From positions 310,001 through 374,000 of the forward strand of contig NZ_CP146256.1 in NCBI RefSeq assembly GCF_039134705.1: a DNA stretch of 64,000 nt. Direction: 5' to 3'. The notes beneath the pieces were generated by a model that saw nothing but the letters and a program-made list of their open reading frames with translations, was not told the origin of the DNA and did not search any database. This document shows, one piece after another, positions 29,428-38,081 of the stretch. A program made the position numbers and the translations under genes. This stretch comes from Kineothrix sp. IPX-CK (lineage in GTDB: Bacteria > Bacillota > Clostridia > Lachnospirales > Lachnospiraceae). How positions within the stretch are numbered: the first letter of the stretch is position 1; each line of letters begins with the position of its first letter.

Positions 29428-31095
29428 ATGTATAGATTGATGGTAGTAGAAGATGAGAACATGATACGAAAAGGTATCGTAAACAGCATCCCGTGGCAAT
29501 CCTTGGGATTTGTAGTCGTAGCGGAAAGCACGAATGGAAAGGCTGCCTTGGAACAGCTTGAGAAAATTCAGGTGGATGTTTTATTGACAGATATTAAAAT
29601 GCCGGTTATGGGAGGCATGGAGCTGTCCAAAATGGCGAGGCAGCGATATCCCGATATTGAAATTATCATCCTAAGCGGGTTTGCGGAATTTGAATATGCC
29701 CGTCAGGCAATTAGTTTTAGGACCTTCGATTATTTATTGAAGCCCGTTAATAAGAAAAAACTGCTGGATACCTTTACCGCCCTGAAGGAGAATATGGACC
29801 GCAAAAGGGAGATCAAGGAAGAAATATATCATAGCAATATTTACTTGAATGCAGGATATGAAACCCTCAGGAATGAATTCCTCCAGTCCATGTTAGATGG
29901 GGATATCAGCCTCTTTAATGATTTCGAGGAGAAGACAGCCTCTTTGGAGATGGATTTCAGCGGCCATTATTTTGCGGCGGCAACGATCAAATTCGATAGA
30001 AAGAGTATCTTCACAGAGCTGGAATCCACATGGGGCACCGATAAACGCTTGCTTACCTTTGCCTATCGGAATATCATAAATGAAGAATTGTGCAACATTG
30101 ATGATGTTTATTATATTGTAGAGGATTATGATACGATCAATTTTGTATTCTGCTTTCCGACAAAGGAGAAACAGGATGCGCTGATGATTCCCTGTCTGGA
30201 AAGTATCAGTGAAAGTATCCATAGCTGCCTGTTTAAGAATGTGACAGTGCCCTACACCATAGGAATTGGTTTGAGTTATCCTTCTATCCACTATATAGCA
30301 AAATCTTTCATTCAGGCAAAAAAATCAATTCAGAATAACTTTTATCTTGGGGAACATAGAGTCCAGGTCTATCAGGATAATAATGAATCCAAGTACGAAC
30401 AGAATTTTATCCGTTTTTACCCGGAAGAGATGGAGCATGTAGCTGTCGCTATCAGCAATGGAAACCATGAGGATACAAAAAAATATTTGATGGCTATGTT
30501 CCGAGAGCTCGCAGAGCAGAATTTACTGCCTGAGATTGTGAAAAATTATTGTATCGCCCTTAAACTAATGGTTCAGTCCAAAATTACAAATAGCAATGGG
30601 ATAATGGAGGAAATTATCGGAGATGAGTTTAATGAATTTGTAAAAGAGGCATTAACGGTCAAGGAACTGGCAGCTTATATTATCTATGTCATGGTGACGC
30701 TTGCAAAAGAAATAGATGAAACCATTGCCCCGATGGAAATTAAAGAGCAGCAAATGATCATCGATAAGGCAAAAGCATATATTGCGACATATCTGAGCGA
30801 AAAGATTACGCTTAGAATGATCAGTGAGCACGTCTACTTGTCGGAAACTTATTTCAGTTTTTTGTTTAAGAAGGTCACCGGAATTACTTATATTGACTAT
30901 ATTCAGAAGCTTCGTATGCAGGAGGCCAAGAAATTACTGGTAAATACGAATTATAAAGTTTATAAGATAGCGGAAATGATAGGATATAGCGATTACAAGT
31001 ACTTTTCCGTGCAATTTAAGAAGTATGTGGCGCTTACACCGAAGGAATACAGGAATCGGGGAAGACGGGAAGCGGAGCAGCTGCAGGAGGTATAA
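29428..31095 (+). CDS. YesN-type response regulator with AraC DNA-binding domain
   Basis: A 555-residue regulator. Residues 1-120 form the receiver with acidic pocket VVEDEN and phospho-acceptor Asp55 in LLTDIKMP, and KPVNKK with the conserved Lys. A long middle region (130-440) follows, then two helix-turn-helix units at 450-550: ITLRMISEHVYLSETYFSFLFKKVTG and YKIAEMIGYSDYKYFSVQFKKYVALTPKEYR. TAAGGAG precedes the start. It should be phosphorylated by the kinase upstream and probably controls the sugar operon, the receptor operon or the chemoreceptor that follows; its sites are not proven. Confidence 0.93.
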   Translation: MYRLMVVEDENMIRKGIVNSIPWQSLGFVVVAESTNGKAALEQLEKIQVDVLLTDIKMPVMGGMELSKMARQRYPDIEIIILSGFAEFEYARQAISFRTFDYLLKPVNKKKLLDTFTALKENMDRKREIKEEIYHSNIYLNAGYETLRNEFLQSMLDGDISLFNDFEEKTASLEMDFSGHYFAAATIKFDRKSIFTELESTWGTDKRLLTFAYRNIINEELCNIDDVYYIVEDYDTINFVFCFPTKEKQDALMIPCLESISESIHSCLFKNVTVPYTIGIGLSYPSIHYIAKSFIQAKKSIQNNFYLGEHRVQVYQDNNESKYEQNFIRFYPEEMEHVAVAISNGNHEDTKKYLMAMFRELAEQNLLPEIVKNYCIALKLMVQSKITNSNGIMEEIIGDEFNEFVKEALTVKELAAYIIYVMVTLAKEIDETIAPMEIKEQQMIIDKAKAYIATYLSEKITLRMISEHVYLSETYFSFLFKKVTGITYIDYIQKLRMQEAKKLLVNTNYKVYKIAEMIGYSDYKYFSVQFKKYVALTPKEYRNRGRREAEQLQEV

Positions 31096-31137
31096 GGCTC
31101 AAAGACATTAAGAATGTAGTATATTTTTGGGAAAATA

Positions 31138-31181
31138 AGTATAAATCTTGAATATTATTCAAGATAATTATGATTTATACT
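31138..31181. promoter_or_regulatory. nested dyads between regulator and chemoreceptor genes
   Basis: AGTATAAATC (31138-31147) and GATTTATACT (31172-31181) are exact complements. Between them CTTGAAT and ATTCAAG (31147-31163) form another dyad around ATT. The arrangement could be an operator for the adjacent YesN protein or a terminator; the T run is missing. Confidence 0.5.
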
Positions 31182-31219
31182 GCTATCAATATGTATTATT
31201 GTTCATGGGGGTAATACGA

Positions 31220-33292
31220 ATGAAAAAATTCCTGAAAAGAATGAGTTTACTGCAAAAATTAATTAGTGTCATATTAACAGTGGTTTTTGTTCCAATCCTG
31301 ATTATTGGAATTATGGCTACAGGAATATCGAAAGCAGCTCTGGAGGAGCAGTCCAAGAAATCAAAGGAGGCCCTTGCTTCGCAGACAGCCGATATGATCG
31401 ACCAAGAGATGGATCGGATTAATCAGATGTTTCTGCAGGTTTCTTTAAGTACTGCATTCCAGGACGTTGTCAATAATCTGGAACCGCAGAAGGGACTTAG
31501 CGATAAAGAAAAAGCAGAGTGGAGTATGGAAAGAAAGAAGCTCTTGCAAGTGCTCGATAAAGAGATTCAAAGTATTACGATTACAAATAAATTTATTAAC
31601 AGTCTGTCATTAATGTATGTTACCGGAGATGTAATAGGTCCGGTCGCCACGCTGCCCGAAGGTGTTACAGATGTCCGTGAAACCGTTGTTTACCGGAAGC
31701 TGATTGACAGTACGGATATGATATGGTTAAATGCCGACGAGGTGGATACCTATGTGAATGATGGATATCTCACTGTCGGAAAGGCGGTTAAAAGCTTCTA
31801 CTACTCGAATACGCAGTCGGTTGGAGCGGTTAAGATCGAATTAAGTTATGATGCATTTATGTCTATGCTATCTAAGATAAAAGTCGGTGAGAATGACAGC
31901 TCTTATCTGATCGCGTCTAATGGCAGCAGGATTTCTGCTCTTCCATACAGCGAAATGGTAAAAGGAGAGGAAGAACTTGTTTTTACAGAAGTGGAAGAAA
32001 GAGCGAAGCTGGTTGATGCCGATACCTTTACCATGGAGGTAAATGGCGTCAGCACGATTGTTACCTATAATAAATGCGATAAATCAGGCTTTATTTACAT
32101 AATCAAGATTCCGGAAGCTGAAGTGCTTCAGGGGTCCAATGAAATCAAGAATCTAATCATGCTGGTGGGAGCTGTTTTTTCAGCATTAGCCGTATTTGGG
32201 GGATCGTTCTTTGCACTTAATATGACAAAGGCATTGAAGGGTGTGGAAAAAACAATGTCTCTTTCAGCTGAAGGCGACTTGACAGTCACAGCAAGAACAA
32301 AGCGTACCGACGAGATCGGAAAGGTAGCCAGTTCTTTTAACGCCATGGTGAAAAGTCTCCGGACGCTTATATCACAAAGCAATGAACTGTCGGAGGAAGT
32401 GAGCAAAACAGCAGAAGCCTTGTCAAAGATATCCGCGGCAACAACTCGTACTGCGTCCGAAATATCCAGTGCAATTGATGATGTTGCAATGGGTGCGGGG
32501 ATGCAGAGCGAGGAGATTGACAATAGTGTGCAGGTTTTCGCCAGTTTAGCTGATGGAATCGGCCATGCGGTAAGCAGTACGAATGCCATGGAGTCTGCGG
32601 CTAGAAATGTTAAGAACTATACGGTAGAAGGAATTCAGGCGGCACAGTTACTCGATGGGAAAGCGTTAGAGGTTATCTCTATCACAGAAGGGGTTGCCGA
32701 ACAGATATCAGGACTTGCAAAAAGTATAACAGTCATCAATGAGTTCACGGAAATTCTTAATACAACTTCAGAACAAACGGAGCTATTATCCTTAAATGCC
32801 TCCATCGAGGCAGCAAGAGCAGGTGAACATGGAAGAGGTTTTACGGTTGTTGCCGAAGAAATCAGAAAGCTTGCGGAGCAGTCAGGGAGGCAGACAGAGA
32901 AGATAGAGAGCCTAACCAAGGAGATCCTGTCAAAAACAAAGGCTTCCACGGAATTTATCATGAAAGCGAACACGGTAATAAAAGAGCAGGCAGAATCGTC
33001 AAAGGCTTCGGCAGATTATTTCGATAAAATTGATACGGCAATGAACGAACTTCTGCAAGATATGAAAAAGATTATGGAGGTAATTCATAAAATAGATCAA
33101 GACAAAGACAGCGTTCTTGGCAGCATCAATCATATTGCGGAGGCTTCCGAAGCAGCAGCGGCAGCATCGGAAGAAGTATCCGCATCTACGCAGGAACAGC
33201 TGAATACTCTGGAAGAGCTTGCTAATATGGCAGTTATGCTGAAGAACTGCTCTAAGAATCTGGAGGAGAACCTGAAGCGTTTTATGGTATAA
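31220..33292 (+). CDS. methyl-accepting chemotaxis protein with extracellular sensor domain
   Basis: A 690-residue receptor. A membrane segment near 15-38 ([20 protein letters not shown]) is followed by an extracellular region of about 260 residues, probably Cache-like. A second segment ([22 protein letters not shown]) leads to HAMP, and the C-terminal signalling domain has the hairpin tip region [38 protein letters not shown] split by family-typical residues. GGGGGTAAT precedes 31220. It lies right after the sugar-sensing operon, so it may direct taxis to the same sugar. It could work with the chemosensory operon 15 kb downstream. Confidence 0.92.
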   Translation: MKKFLKRMSLLQKLISVILTVVFVPILIIGIMATGISKAALEEQSKKSKEALASQTADMIDQEMDRINQMFLQVSLSTAFQDVVNNLEPQKGLSDKEKAEWSMERKKLLQVLDKEIQSITITNKFINSLSLMYVTGDVIGPVATLPEGVTDVRETVVYRKLIDSTDMIWLNADEVDTYVNDGYLTVGKAVKSFYYSNTQSVGAVKIELSYDAFMSMLSKIKVGENDSSYLIASNGSRISALPYSEMVKGEEELVFTEVEERAKLVDADTFTMEVNGVSTIVTYNKCDKSGFIYIIKIPEAEVLQGSNEIKNLIMLVGAVFSALAVFGGSFFALNMTKALKGVEKTMSLSAEGDLTVTARTKRTDEIGKVASSFNAMVKSLRTLISQSNELSEEVSKTAEALSKISAATTRTASEISSAIDDVAMGAGMQSEEIDNSVQVFASLADGIGHAVSSTNAMESAARNVKNYTVEGIQAAQLLDGKALEVISITEGVAEQISGLAKSITVINEFTEILNTTSEQTELLSLNASIEAARAGEHGRGFTVVAEEIRKLAEQSGRQTEKIESLTKEILSKTKASTEFIMKANTVIKEQAESSKASADYFDKIDTAMNELLQDMKKIMEVIHKIDQDKDSVLGSINHIAEASEAAAAASEEVSASTQEQLNTLEELANMAVMLKNCSKNLEENLKRFMV

Positions 33293-33351
33293 GCTAATGG
33301 AAACAATATTGGTCTCCAAATCGGCAATATCCCAAATGGGTCAAAAACCTA

Positions 33352-33412
33352 TTGACAAGATTGCATAACGCAGATATAATGCTGACAAGTATACTTGTCA
33401 GCATTATATCTG
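33352..33412 (+). promoter_or_regulatory. consensus promoter inside a 42-bp perfect palindrome
   Basis: TTGACA (33352-33357) and TATAAT (33375-33380) are 17 bp apart, a near-ideal sigma-A promoter. The -10 lies in the left arm of a perfect palindrome from 33371 to 33412, centred between 33391 and 33392, with core TGACAAGTATACTTGTCA. A dimeric repressor bound here would block the promoter of the ABC exporter. The same palindrome could also act as a hairpin ending the chemoreceptor transcript. Confidence 0.85.
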
Positions 33413-33500
33413 GTTTTAGACTTACTGAAAAAAGTTCATATGGTTGCTACTCTGATACAATAACCTACGATTAAATATAACAGTAAAGGAAAGTGATACT

Positions 33501-34208
33501 ATGATAGAAGTTAAAAATCTTACCAAACGTTACGGTAAATTTGTTGCCAACAGTGATATCACCCTCACTGTTATGCCTGGAGAACTGACGGTGCTGCTTG
33601 GCCCTAACGGCGCCGGCAAATCCACGCTGATTAAAAGCATTTGCGGACTCCTTCGCTTTAATGGATCAATAACCATCAGCGGATATGATAACCGGAGCAT
33701 TGAGGCCAAGCGCATTTTGGGTTATGTTCCCGAGATGCCTGCGCTTTACCCCATGCTGACTGTACGGGAACATCTTGAGTTTATTGCCCGTGCGTACGAG
33801 TTGGATTCATGGGAGGTATTGGCCGATGAGCTGCTGGGCAGGTTTGAACTGGATGACAAACAAAATAAGCTCGGCAAAGAGCTTTCTAAGGGTATGCAAC
33901 AAAAGGTGAGCATTTGCTGCGCAGCACTGACTCGTCCACAGGCGGTCATTTTTGATGAACCACTGGTTGGCCTTGACCCCCACGCCATCCGCGAATTGAA
34001 AAAGCTGATTGCTGAATTTAAGCATAACGGTTGTGCCATGATCATTTCCACCCATATGATTGAAAGTGTCGAGGAAAATTGGGATACCACCTGCATCATG
34101 ACCAAGGGAAAAATTGCCCGTTCCTGTCGCCGGGATGAACTTGGAAGCGGGGATCTGGAAGATCTGTACTTCACTATTACCGAAGGAAGCGGGGTGAAAG
34201 AGGCGTGA
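33501..34208 (+). CDS. ABC exporter ATPase
   Basis: A 235-residue ATPase with Walker A GPNGAGKSTLIK, Q-loop, degenerate signature LSKGMQQKVSICCAAL, Walker B AVIFDEPLVGLD and switch His in IISTHMIES. The LSKGM signature is usual in ABC-2 type exporters. AAAGGA is 10 nt before the start. It overlaps the permease gene by 4 nt, so the two are translationally coupled. The tight palindromic promoter implies induction by a specific signal, perhaps a toxic compound or peptide; the cargo is not known. Confidence 0.92.
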   Translation: MIEVKNLTKRYGKFVANSDITLTVMPGELTVLLGPNGAGKSTLIKSICGLLRFNGSITISGYDNRSIEAKRILGYVPEMPALYPMLTVREHLEFIARAYELDSWEVLADELLGRFELDDKQNKLGKELSKGMQQKVSICCAALTRPQAVIFDEPLVGLDPHAIRELKKLIAEFKHNGCAMIISTHMIESVEENWDTTCIMTKGKIARSCRRDELGSGDLEDLYFTITEGSGVKEA

Positions 34209-35794
34209 AGAGTCATTTCTATTTACTTCGCACTAGTATCAAGAACAGGTTCAAGGATGTTTTGAGAAAACCGGGCAAGCTTGTACTCTATTTGCTCATT
34301 GTTTTGGGATTTATTGGAGCGCTTGCGGCATCATTGTTTGGTGCTACGCAAAGCAAAGGTGATTTGCCGGCTTCTTATCTTCTCGCGGTTTTCTTCGCAT
34401 TCCTGACCCTTTTTTATGGTATGGCAATACAAAAGGGGCTTGCCTCCGGCGATGCTATTTTTGAAATGAACGATGTCAACCTGCTGTTTGTGTCCCCGGT
34501 CAATCCACGTGCTACATTGCTTTACGGAATTATCCGGCTTGCGGGTATGTCGTTTTGGGCTGGATTTTTCATTTTGTTCCAAGGCAGTACCTTGGCTAAT
34601 TTCGGCGTAGGCTTTGGCGGGGTGCTCATCCTTTTTGTGGCGTTTATCCTTAATATGATGGTGTTGACACTGTTGACACTGGTAATTTATAGTATAACAA
34701 ACGGGAAGCCTGTGAGAAAGCGAATTGTGCGTATTTTTGCAGTTGCGATTTTTTTTCCGCTCATCGTATCTTTTATTACCAGTTATTTGACAAACGGTGA
34801 TTTTTTTCTCTCATTGAACAATATCATTGCTTCTCCTATTCTCGCTGTGACGCCCTTCATAGGATGGGCATCCGCCGGTGCCATTTCCTTGATTAATGGG
34901 AATCTTCTTGCTGGCTTCGGCTGGCTGGCATTGTTGTTTTTTTCCGGCGTGGGTATGCTCCTATATATCATGCTCAGTCGCTCGGACTATTATGAGGACG
35001 CTTTGGTGGCCACAGAAACCGCTTATGAAAAAAAGCGGGCGGCGACAGAGGGCGATGTGCAGGCGACAGGTTCGACTATGGCTAAAGTCAAGGTAAAAAA
35101 GACAGGACTTTCGGGCAAAGGGGCACACGTATTTTTATATAAGCATTTACGAGAAACCTTCCGGAAAAATCGTTTCGGCTTTTTTAGTATGTACACGATT
35201 ATAACAGCCGGTTTTATTATTGGAGCTTCTATCTTTGTTTTGAATGGTGATTATATTATTACTGTACTACAGGTCTTAATGTGGATTCAGATTTTCATGA
35301 TCGGAACAGGGCGCGGGCTATTAGAAATATACTCCCATTATCTTTACATGATACCAAGTTCACCTTTTAAGAAAGCCGTTTGGAGTAATATGGAACTGAT
35401 TGCAAGAACATTTGTGGAAAGCGTACTTTTCTTATGTATCCCCGGCCTGCTCATGAGGAGTAATCCGATTATCATTTTATGCAGTATGTTAGTGTATGTT
35501 CTGTTCTCTTTCCTGCTGCTGGGGGTTAATTATTTGTCAATGCGCTGGACTGAAACCAACATTTCTCAAGGTATTGAAATAATGATTTATTTTTTCGTCG
35601 TCGTACTATTCATGGCTCCTGGCCTTGTTGCGGCCCTCATTATAGGTTATTCGATGCATAGTTTTGGAGGGACAGTGCTGGCATTGCTTATTTTGTCTGG
35701 TTGGGAATTGACTGTGGCTTTCGTTTGTTTTGCGCTGTCGAAGAACATCTTGCATAACTGTGACATGCCAAGTATGAAGCAAGCCGCAAAATGA
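34205..35794 (+). CDS. ABC exporter permease, putative ABC_export family
   Basis: A 529-residue membrane protein starting with GTG inside the ATPase gene's end. Around ten to twelve hydrophobic segments are visible, in two groups separated by a polar stretch near 260-310 (YEKKRAATEGDVQATG). FEMNDVNLLFVSPVNPRATLLYGI near 80-105 and the SPFKKAVWSNMELIARTFVES region near 390 are characteristic of the large putative ABC exporter permeases found in Firmicutes. Substrate unknown. It forms the transporter with the preceding ATPase. Confidence 0.88.
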   Translation: MKSHFYLLRTSIKNRFKDVLRKPGKLVLYLLIVLGFIGALAASLFGATQSKGDLPASYLLAVFFAFLTLFYGMAIQKGLASGDAIFEMNDVNLLFVSPVNPRATLLYGIIRLAGMSFWAGFFILFQGSTLANFGVGFGGVLILFVAFILNMMVLTLLTLVIYSITNGKPVRKRIVRIFAVAIFFPLIVSFITSYLTNGDFFLSLNNIIASPILAVTPFIGWASAGAISLINGNLLAGFGWLALLFFSGVGMLLYIMLSRSDYYEDALVATETAYEKKRAATEGDVQATGSTMAKVKVKKTGLSGKGAHVFLYKHLRETFRKNRFGFFSMYTIITAGFIIGASIFVLNGDYIITVLQVLMWIQIFMIGTGRGLLEIYSHYLYMIPSSPFKKAVWSNMELIARTFVESVLFLCIPGLLMRSNPIIILCSMLVYVLFSFLLLGVNYLSMRWTETNISQGIEIMIYFFVVVLFMAPGLVAALIIGYSMHSFGGTVLALLILSGWELTVAFVCFALSKNILHNCDMPSMKQAAK

Positions 35795-35800
35795 GGTTTT

Positions 35801-36238
35801 CTATTGCGCAAGAGCTCCTAATATTTTATATAAGGTTTTATAGAGGAAGCTGGCCTCTTCCGATTCCAATTTTATACAAGCGCCGATAGATTTCGGTATT
35901 TGGACCGCTTTCTCCTTTAGCGCATAGCCGGCCTCGGTTAAGGTGACATTTAATACTCTTTCATCTTCCTTTGCCCTGCTGCGCTCTATCCATCCCTTCT
36001 GCTCCAGCTTTTTTAAGACCGGTGTCAGAGTTCCTGAATCAAGATACAAGTATCCGCCCAGTTCCTTTACATTCATCTGCCTATGTTCCCATAAAACCAT
36101 CATGGTAATATACTGGGTATAGGTTAAGTCGAGCTCATCCAGATAAGGCTTGTATTTCTTCACGATTTCCTTGGAGCAGGCATATAATGGAAAACATAAT
36201 TGATTTTCCAGCTTTAAGACATCATATTGTTCGGCCAT
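35801..36238 (-). CDS. ohrR: OhrR-type peroxide-sensing MarR regulator
   Basis: A 145-residue winged-helix regulator. Its N-terminus ENQLCFPLYACSKEIVKKYKPYL closely follows Bacillus OhrR: the reactive Cys15 is present, as are Tyr29 and Tyr40, which contact the oxidised Cys in that protein. LYLDSGTLTPVLKKLEQKGWIERSRAKEDERV is the DNA-binding wing region. Start at 36238 follows GGGGGGACC. It is the last gene of a minus-strand unit with flavodoxin, thioredoxin reductase and thioredoxin, so it probably represses this unit until organic peroxide oxidises Cys15. A second Cys, at 21, could allow a disulfide. Confidence 0.88.
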   Translation of the reverse strand: MAEQYDVLKLENQLCFPLYACSKEIVKKYKPYLDELDLTYTQYITMMVLWEHRQMNVKELGGYLYLDSGTLTPVLKKLEQKGWIERSRAKEDERVLNVTLTEAGYALKEKAVQIPKSIGACIKLESEEASFLYKTLYKILGALAQ

Positions 36239-36311
36239 AAGGTCCCCCCGTTTGTGTGAATCTTTAATATTTAATTTATCATCTTTATGCGTTTTTGGCA
36301 AAGTCTTTTGC

Positions 36312-36623
36312 TTAAAGATGAGCATTGATAAACTGCAGGAGATTTGCTCTGGGTTGAAAGCCTACCTGCATGTCTACTTTTTCGCCGTCTTTAAAAAGGA
36401 CAAGCGATGGTATATTCTGAATAGCGAACTGGCTTGCAAGGGCCGGATTTTCATCTATGTCTATATTAAAGAACGACACCTTACCGTTAAGTTCTTTTGA
36501 AACATCGTCCAGAATCGGAGCAAGCATTTTGCATGGTCCGCACCATTGTGCCGAAAAATCGATGACTGCCAACTTGCTTTCTTTCACCTTGTTAAATTCT
36601 TTTTCTGATATTTTCTTCACCAT
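36312..36623 (-). CDS. trxA: thioredoxin
   Basis: A 103-residue thioredoxin with the active site FSAQWCGPCKMLAP, the cis-Pro loop IQNIPSLVLFKDG and the normal length and fold order. It reduces protein disulfides and peroxidases. GGAGG is 6 nt before the start. It lies 17 nt after the reductase gene, which should reduce it. Confidence 0.97.
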   Translation of the reverse strand: MVKKISEKEFNKVKESKLAVIDFSAQWCGPCKMLAPILDDVSKELNGKVSFFNIDIDENPALASQFAIQNIPSLVLFKDGEKVDMQVGFQPRANLLQFINAHL

Positions 36624-36640
36624 ATTTTTCCTCCATTTCC

Positions 36641-37516
36641 TTATGCACTTTTTTGTTCTCTTCTTTTTTGGTCTAAATAGGACGCAGCTGATAATGCGGC
36701 AATGTTTCCTTCTCCGGCTGATTTAATGTATTGATATGGCTTACCCACAATATCTCCGCATGCGAAGCAGCCCGGTATACTGGTTGCCATCTGCTGGTTC
36801 ACCATTACATGGTTATCCTCGGTCTGAAGGCCCGGAACGAGCTGGCTGGGGGAGACGCTCTCCCGTAGGATAAAAACGCCGTCCACCTTGTAGTCATGTT
36901 CCTTCGTCTGCAATGTCTCAACCTGTTTTGTACCGCATATCTTCATAGGAAGCTCACGAATCACTTCAATCTCATCGGAGACGGAGACATCTTCCTTATA
37001 CATAGGGAAGTAATAAACCTTTTTGGCGACCTCCGCCATGAATTCAGCCTCGGCTTCTTCCTTTTTGCTGAATCCGATGATTGCTACTGTTTTATTTTTA
37101 TATAGAGGGGCGTCGCAGGTAGCGCAGTAGCTTACCCCCTTTCCTAACAATTCGCTTTCGCCGGGATAAGGTTTCCCGAGGACCACACCCGTCGCCAGAA
37201 TAACGGAGCCGGCTTCATACATTTGATTTGCAGACTGAAGAGCGAAGTAGCTGCCCATGGCATAAACTGCATTTACTTTTTCTTCAGTGATCTCAATATT
37301 CATTGATTCGAGATGGTTTTGGAAGATTTTTCCCATGTCGTCTCCGCTTACGGAGGGCAGACCGAGATAATTCTGGATGGTATGCGCCTTCTGCACCTTG
37401 GTACTTAAGTCCTTGCTTCCAATCAGCAAAATCTTTTTGTTGCGGATTTTTGCAGTAATGGCGGCAGACAATCCTGCCGGTCCGGTACCTATGATTGCAA
37501 TGTCATATTGTTCCAT
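36641..37516 (-). CDS. atypical thioredoxin reductase lacking the NADPH motif
   Basis: A 291-residue flavoprotein with FAD motif YDIAIIGTGPAGLSAAI, redox pair CATC at 131-134 and FAD motif CFACGDIVGKPYQYIKSAGEGNIA split over the C-terminus. Residues 144-155 read VAIIGFSKKEEA where NADPH-dependent enzymes have a GxGxxA-type motif, and the HRRxxxR element is absent (YYFPMYKEDVSVS). This pattern is known from ferredoxin-dependent flavin thioredoxin reductases of clostridia. Start 37516 was chosen by homology to MEQYDI starts and by GAGG upstream; ATG 37546 is possible. The flavodoxin gene upstream is a candidate electron donor. Confidence 0.85.
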   Translation of the reverse strand: MEQYDIAIIGTGPAGLSAAITAKIRNKKILLIGSKDLSTKVQKAHTIQNYLGLPSVSGDDMGKIFQNHLESMNIEITEEKVNAVYAMGSYFALQSANQMYEAGSVILATGVVLGKPYPGESELLGKGVSYCATCDAPLYKNKTVAIIGFSKKEEAEAEFMAEVAKKVYYFPMYKEDVSVSDEIEVIRELPMKICGTKQVETLQTKEHDYKVDGVFILRESVSPSQLVPGLQTEDNHVMVNQQMATSIPGCFACGDIVGKPYQYIKSAGEGNIAALSAASYLDQKRREQKSA

Positions 37517-37567
37517 GTCGTTTTTCCTCATCCTTTTATTTTCCATTTGTAATCGTGCATATATTTC

Positions 37568-37990
37568 CTAGCTTTTTGCCAAGTTTAATATCTTTCCTGC
37601 AAAAGTTTGTACCTCTTTTAAGTCTTCCGCATTGGGTTTGCCTTTATGCAGCATTTTAAAACTTCCTCTGCAGTGAAATTCTCTCTCATCCACCGGAATG
37701 CCTTTGTCCTCCAATAACTGTTTGACCTGCTTGTATGTGGAAGGAAGCAGAGCGGCGGAGCTGAAGCAGACCACCTTCTTAACCTTCGTATTATCCAGAG
37801 AGGCGATAAATCTCTTTATCTCGCTGTCGACACCAGCGGCATATACGGAGCTTCCAAGAAATAAAATATCCACGGGTTCTGTGATTGGCAGGCTGACAGT
37901 TTCTGCGGAAATTCCTACGGCTTGTCCGATTGCATCTGCTAGTTTCTTTGTATTTCCGGTTTTTGAATAATAACGAATTGCAGTTGTCAT
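37568..37990 (-). CDS. flavodoxin-like protein
   Basis: A 140-residue flavodoxin domain. The FMN phosphate loop is YYSKTGNTKKLA, and VDILFLGSSVYAAGVD and VVCFSSAALLPSTY supply the loops that hold the isoalloxazine ring. AAGGAG lies 8 nt before the start. It is the first gene of the thiol-redox unit. In this position it could deliver single electrons to the atypical thioredoxin reductase, in place of NADPH; this is inference. Confidence 0.88.
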   Translation of the reverse strand: MTTAIRYYSKTGNTKKLADAIGQAVGISAETVSLPITEPVDILFLGSSVYAAGVDSEIKRFIASLDNTKVKKVVCFSSAALLPSTYKQVKQLLEDKGIPVDEREFHCRGSFKMLHKGKPNAEDLKEVQTFAGKILNLAKS

Positions 37991-38022
37991 CTGAATTTCT
38001 CCTTTTAATTTTGGTTAATTAA

Positions 38023-38076
38023 ATTGCATACAATCATTATAGAATAGATTGTACACAATTATTTTGGGATTGTCAA
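38023..38076 (-). promoter_or_regulatory. promoter and OhrR-like operators of the thiol-redox unit
   Basis: On the minus strand TTGACA (38071-38076) and TACAAT (38048-38053) are exactly 17 bp apart. The -10 is part of ATTGTGTACAAT (38048-38059), and a second ATTGTATGCAAT lies at 38023-38034, 25 bp away centre to centre. Both fit the ATTG-N4-CAAT dyad expected for an OhrR-type regulator, and ohrR is the last gene of the unit. Confidence 0.7.
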
Positions 38077-38081
38077 TAGCT

